In this document: piece by piece, positions 4,787 through 7,016 of the stretch
Position numbering within the stretch: the stretch's first letter is position 1
Layout of the letters: each line of letters opens with the position of its first letter
Assembly (NCBI GenBank): GCA_944391265.1
Contig: CALXSX010000059.1
Coordinates: forward strand, 1 to 7,016
Source: an uncultured Clostridia bacterium
GTDB taxonomy: Bacteria; Bacillota; Clostridia; UBA1381
Direction of reading: 5' to 3'
DNA length: 7,016 nt
Notes under the pieces: model-generated
The model's input: the letters and a program-made list of their open reading frames with translations, nothing else
What the model was told of the DNA's origin: nothing
The model's database searches: none
Translations under genes and position numbers: made by a program

Positions 4787-6527
4787 AACCGATTGCAAAT
4801 CGATTTTTTCAGAATATAAAGCCGGTACGGAATATAAAGACTCAATCGGCGATAACGGAATTTATGAGCAGTCGAAGAAAAACGAGCGTTTCTATGTTGG
4901 CGACCAGTGGTATGGCGCAAACTGCGGAAACGAAAGACCGCTTGTGCGCAGGAATATTATAAAGCGTATAGCAGAATGGAAGCTGTCCTCTATTTCTTCC
5001 GCTCCTATTGCCGTGCAGTATAGCGCGGAGGGTGTAGGCAATAATGAGGGAATGAAAGGCAGAGAAGCCGAACTCGAAGCCAGTTTAATGAACGGTGCAA
5101 GAATAGAGGGAACAACCGAGGACGCAGAAATCAACGTCATAATGAATGTTCTGTCAAAGTATTGGAATACCACAGCCGAGCGCGTAAAGTTCGATGATAA
5201 GAAAGAAGAAGCACTCCGCAAGGCTTATATTTCAGGGACTGCGATTGCATATACATATTGGGATGAACGCATACAGACAGGCTTATATGCGGACGCTATG
5301 AAGCAAGTGCCGATTAAAGGCGATATTTCCCTTGAAATACTCGATGTTGAAAATGTTGTGTTTGGAGACCCGAACAATACAAGCGTTCAGGAACAGCCGT
5401 ATATTATAGTATCACAGCGAATTGACGTTGAAGACGTTAAAAGAGAAGCACGTAGAAACAGAATATCTGCCGAGGAAATAGAAAAAATCGTCCCTGATAG
5501 TGCGGATAATTATAATATAAACTCCGGAACACGTGGCGAGGAAGAACCGACAAACTCCCAGCGTATTACAGTTTTGACAAAGTTCTATAAAGAATGGGAC
5601 GATACAGGTGAAACATACAAGGTAATAGCGACAAGAGTTTGTGAAACTGCAACAATCCGCAAGCCGTGGGATACCGGATTAAGGCTTTATCCTTTCGCTA
5701 AAATGGTATGGTCTCCGCGTTATAACTGCGCTTACGGTGACAGCGACATAACATATCAGATACCAAATCAAATAGCAATTAACCGCGCTTTGTCTGCTGA
5801 AATATGGTCTATTATGGTATCTGGTATACCGTCACTTGTGGTAAACGGTGACACAATAGAAAAGGTTACAAACAATCCTGGGCAGATTATAAAGGTTTAC
5901 GGTTCAAATGAAGATGTCGCCGGAGCTATGCACTATGTCTCCCCTCCGTCATTTGGCGCACAGCTTATAAATGCGGTAAACGATTTAAGTGCAAACACTC
6001 TGACCGACAGCGGAGCGAATGACGCGGCACTTGGAAATGTAAATCCTGATAACGCAACGGCTATAATACAGGCACGAGAAGCCTCTATACAGCCTATGCA
6101 GTTATATCAGAATAGATTTTATTCTTTTGTCGAGGATATAGCGCGCATATGGTGTGATTTTTGGCTACATCTTTACGGAGACAGGCGGCTTAAAATTTCT
6201 GACAATAACGGAACATATTATATAAACTTCTCTCCTGCACGTTATGAAAATCTTTTGATTACTGCACGGATTGATGTCGGTTCTTCTCCAATATGGAGCG
6301 TAGCGGCAACAATATCAACACTGAATAATCTTTATGCAAGTCAAATTATTGATAAAATACAATTCCTTGAAAGAATACCCGACGGCATTATAGACCGCAA
6401 GAGCGAACTTATACAGCAGGCGAAAGAAGAACAGGCGGCAATGCAACAGGCTATGGCACAGCAAGCCGCAATGCAGAGCGCAGCGCCGATTGCAACGCAA
6501 ACACAAACAGGAGGTATGCCGCAGTGA
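4767..6527 (+). CDS. Portal protein
   Basis: A 586-aa protein forming the ring at the DNA-entry vertex, where terminase docks and the tail is attached. The N-terminus has the portal-like block YEQSKKNERFYVGDQWYG (33-50), followed by RPLVRRNIIKRIAEWKLSSISSAP. The middle holds DVENVVFGDPNNTSVQEQPYIIVSQRIDVEDVKREA and PNQIAINRALSAEIWSIM. About 400-475 shows NTLTDSGANDAALGNVNPDNATAIIQAREAS and a helix-rich stem/crown region (YSFVEDIARIWCDFWLHLYG). The last 36 residues are Gln/Ala/Met-rich (QAAMQQAMAQQAAMQ) and probably helical, like a barrel tail. The length and layout fit podovirus/P22-like portals better than the shorter HK97 type, though that subclass is uncertain. ATG 4767 has AGAGGTG six bases upstream. 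Its position after the capsid gene is unusual. Confidence 0.9.
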   Translation: MKEQKIKTDCKSIFSEYKAGTEYKDSIGDNGIYEQSKKNERFYVGDQWYGANCGNERPLVRRNIIKRIAEWKLSSISSAPIAVQYSAEGVGNNEGMKGREAELEASLMNGARIEGTTEDAEINVIMNVLSKYWNTTAERVKFDDKKEEALRKAYISGTAIAYTYWDERIQTGLYADAMKQVPIKGDISLEILDVENVVFGDPNNTSVQEQPYIIVSQRIDVEDVKREARRNRISAEEIEKIVPDSADNYNINSGTRGEEEPTNSQRITVLTKFYKEWDDTGETYKVIATRVCETATIRKPWDTGLRLYPFAKMVWSPRYNCAYGDSDITYQIPNQIAINRALSAEIWSIMVSGIPSLVVNGDTIEKVTNNPGQIIKVYGSNEDVAGAMHYVSPPSFGAQLINAVNDLSANTLTDSGANDAALGNVNPDNATAIIQAREASIQPMQLYQNRFYSFVEDIARIWCDFWLHLYGDRRLKISDNNGTYYINFSPARYENLLITARIDVGSSPIWSVAATISTLNNLYASQIIDKIQFLERIPDGIIDRKSELIQQAKEEQAAMQQAMAQQAAMQSAAPIATQTQTGGMPQ

Positions 6528-6874
6528 CAGCAAATGAAATATACAAACAGGCTATAAATCTTCTCGGATATTCTGACGGTAATACAGGACTTACACAGCG
6601 TACCAAAAGCCGTGCTGTGGCTATTTTCAATCTTGTTTATAACGATTTGCGGAGAATTTCAGGATTAGAAAGAAGTCCGATTGAGTCTATAAGCGATGAA
6701 ATAGAATTACCTGATAAAGCGCTTGATGTTCTGACTTGTGGCGTAGCTTCGTATATTGCCTTATCCGAGGGCGATGACCTTATGCAAGCCGTTTACTCGG
6801 CTGAATATCAGCAACGGCGTACAACACTATCAGAGGTGACAGAAATTGACGATACTCTTCCGGTGGTTGATTAA
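6524..6874 (+). CDS. Head-tail connector / portal adaptor protein
   Basis: A 116-aa, mostly alpha-helical protein of the gp6/gp4-like connector class that binds beneath the portal ring. Visible helices are TANEIYKQAINLLGY, TQRTKSRAVAIFNLVYNDLRRISG, KALDVLTCGVASYIALSEGDDLMQAVYSAEYQQRRTTL, with an acidic end. The block 'YND+RRI' followed by 'V+..GVA..IAL.EGD...' is typical of these small adaptors. GTG 6524 overlaps the portal stop (GTGA, 4 bases) and has a good site GGAGGT (6510-6515), indicating coupled translation with portal. Whether it belongs to a siphovirus or podovirus adaptor cannot be settled here. Confidence 0.78.
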   Translation: MTANEIYKQAINLLGYSDGNTGLTQRTKSRAVAIFNLVYNDLRRISGLERSPIESISDEIELPDKALDVLTCGVASYIALSEGDDLMQAVYSAEYQQRRTTLSEVTEIDDTLPVVD

Positions 6875-6896
6875 ATTTATAAAGGCGGTGTTAAAC

Positions 6897-7016
6897 TTGG
6901 TTTTTCCTAAACTTAATGCAAAGGCTTCAAACACACTGAAAATAAATGATTTTTCGGGCGGTATAAATCTGCGTGACGGTTTAACCGAGATACTCGACAA
7001 TCAGTCAACCGATGTT
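6897..7016 (+). CDS. N-terminus of a tail or DNA-stabilisation-type structural protein, partial
   Basis: Forty codons are open to the right edge. The start is TTG 6897, set by AAAGGCGGTG at 6881-6890 with a six-base gap. An in-frame GTG at 6888 overlaps that site and is less likely. The protein begins MVFPKLNAKASNTLKINDFSGGINLRDGLTEILDNQSTDV. The block 'F.GGINLRD....I.DNQ..D' is a pattern I associate with large beta-rich phage structural proteins encoded just after the connector, sometimes annotated as stabilisation or tail-vertex proteins. The function is inferred from this block and from position, as most of the gene is outside the window. Confidence 0.65.
   Translation, partial: MVFPKLNAKASNTLKINDFSGGINLRDGLTEILDNQSTDV

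Noticed and set aside
1..7016. CRISPR array, tRNA, insertion sequence or integration site
   Set aside because: No regularly spaced repeats, cloverleaf, transposase or terminal inverted repeats were seen on either strand.

Overview
The window looks like part of a tailed-phage genome or prophage from a low- to moderate-GC Gram-positive host, most likely a Bacillota/Clostridia-type gut bacterium. The reasons are strong AGGAGG-like ribosome sites on nearly every gene, several GTG/TTG starts, A/T-rich intergenic DNA with textbook sigma-A-type promoters, and structural proteins of the kind I associate with Clostridia prophages. No integrase, att site, tRNA or host gene is visible, so prophage and free phage cannot be told apart.

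Left part (about 1-740, minus strand): a small operon is read leftward from a strong promoter (-10 at 715-720, -35 at 738-743). It encodes a 76-aa protein of unknown function, a 60-aa minimal Xre-type helix-turn-helix protein, and a single-pass membrane protein that runs off the left edge. Two small hairpins lie between the first two genes.

Centre-left (about 715-870): an A/T-rich divergent control region. The rightward promoter is a perfect consensus (TTGACA, 17 bp, TATAAT, with an extended -10), and the leftward one is almost its mirror image. Both share the 9-mer GTGTTGACA at the -35.

Right part (870-7016, plus strand): a compact head-morphogenesis and packaging operon. Its order is small terminase, large terminase, small membrane protein, scaffold, major capsid protein, intrinsic terminator, a 53-aa protein, portal, head-tail connector, and the start of a tail/stabilisation-type protein. 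Terminase cuts and pumps DNA through the portal into a shell built by capsid protein on scaffold. The connector and the last protein would then close the portal vertex.

The points most worth a second look are these. The small terminase has its ribosome site and ATG in place, but a UAG two codons later puts the start in the wrong frame. The mirror-image promoters place the head operon opposite an Xre-encoding operon. A strong terminator lies directly behind the capsid gene. The portal gene sits downstream of the capsid gene instead of between terminase and scaffold.
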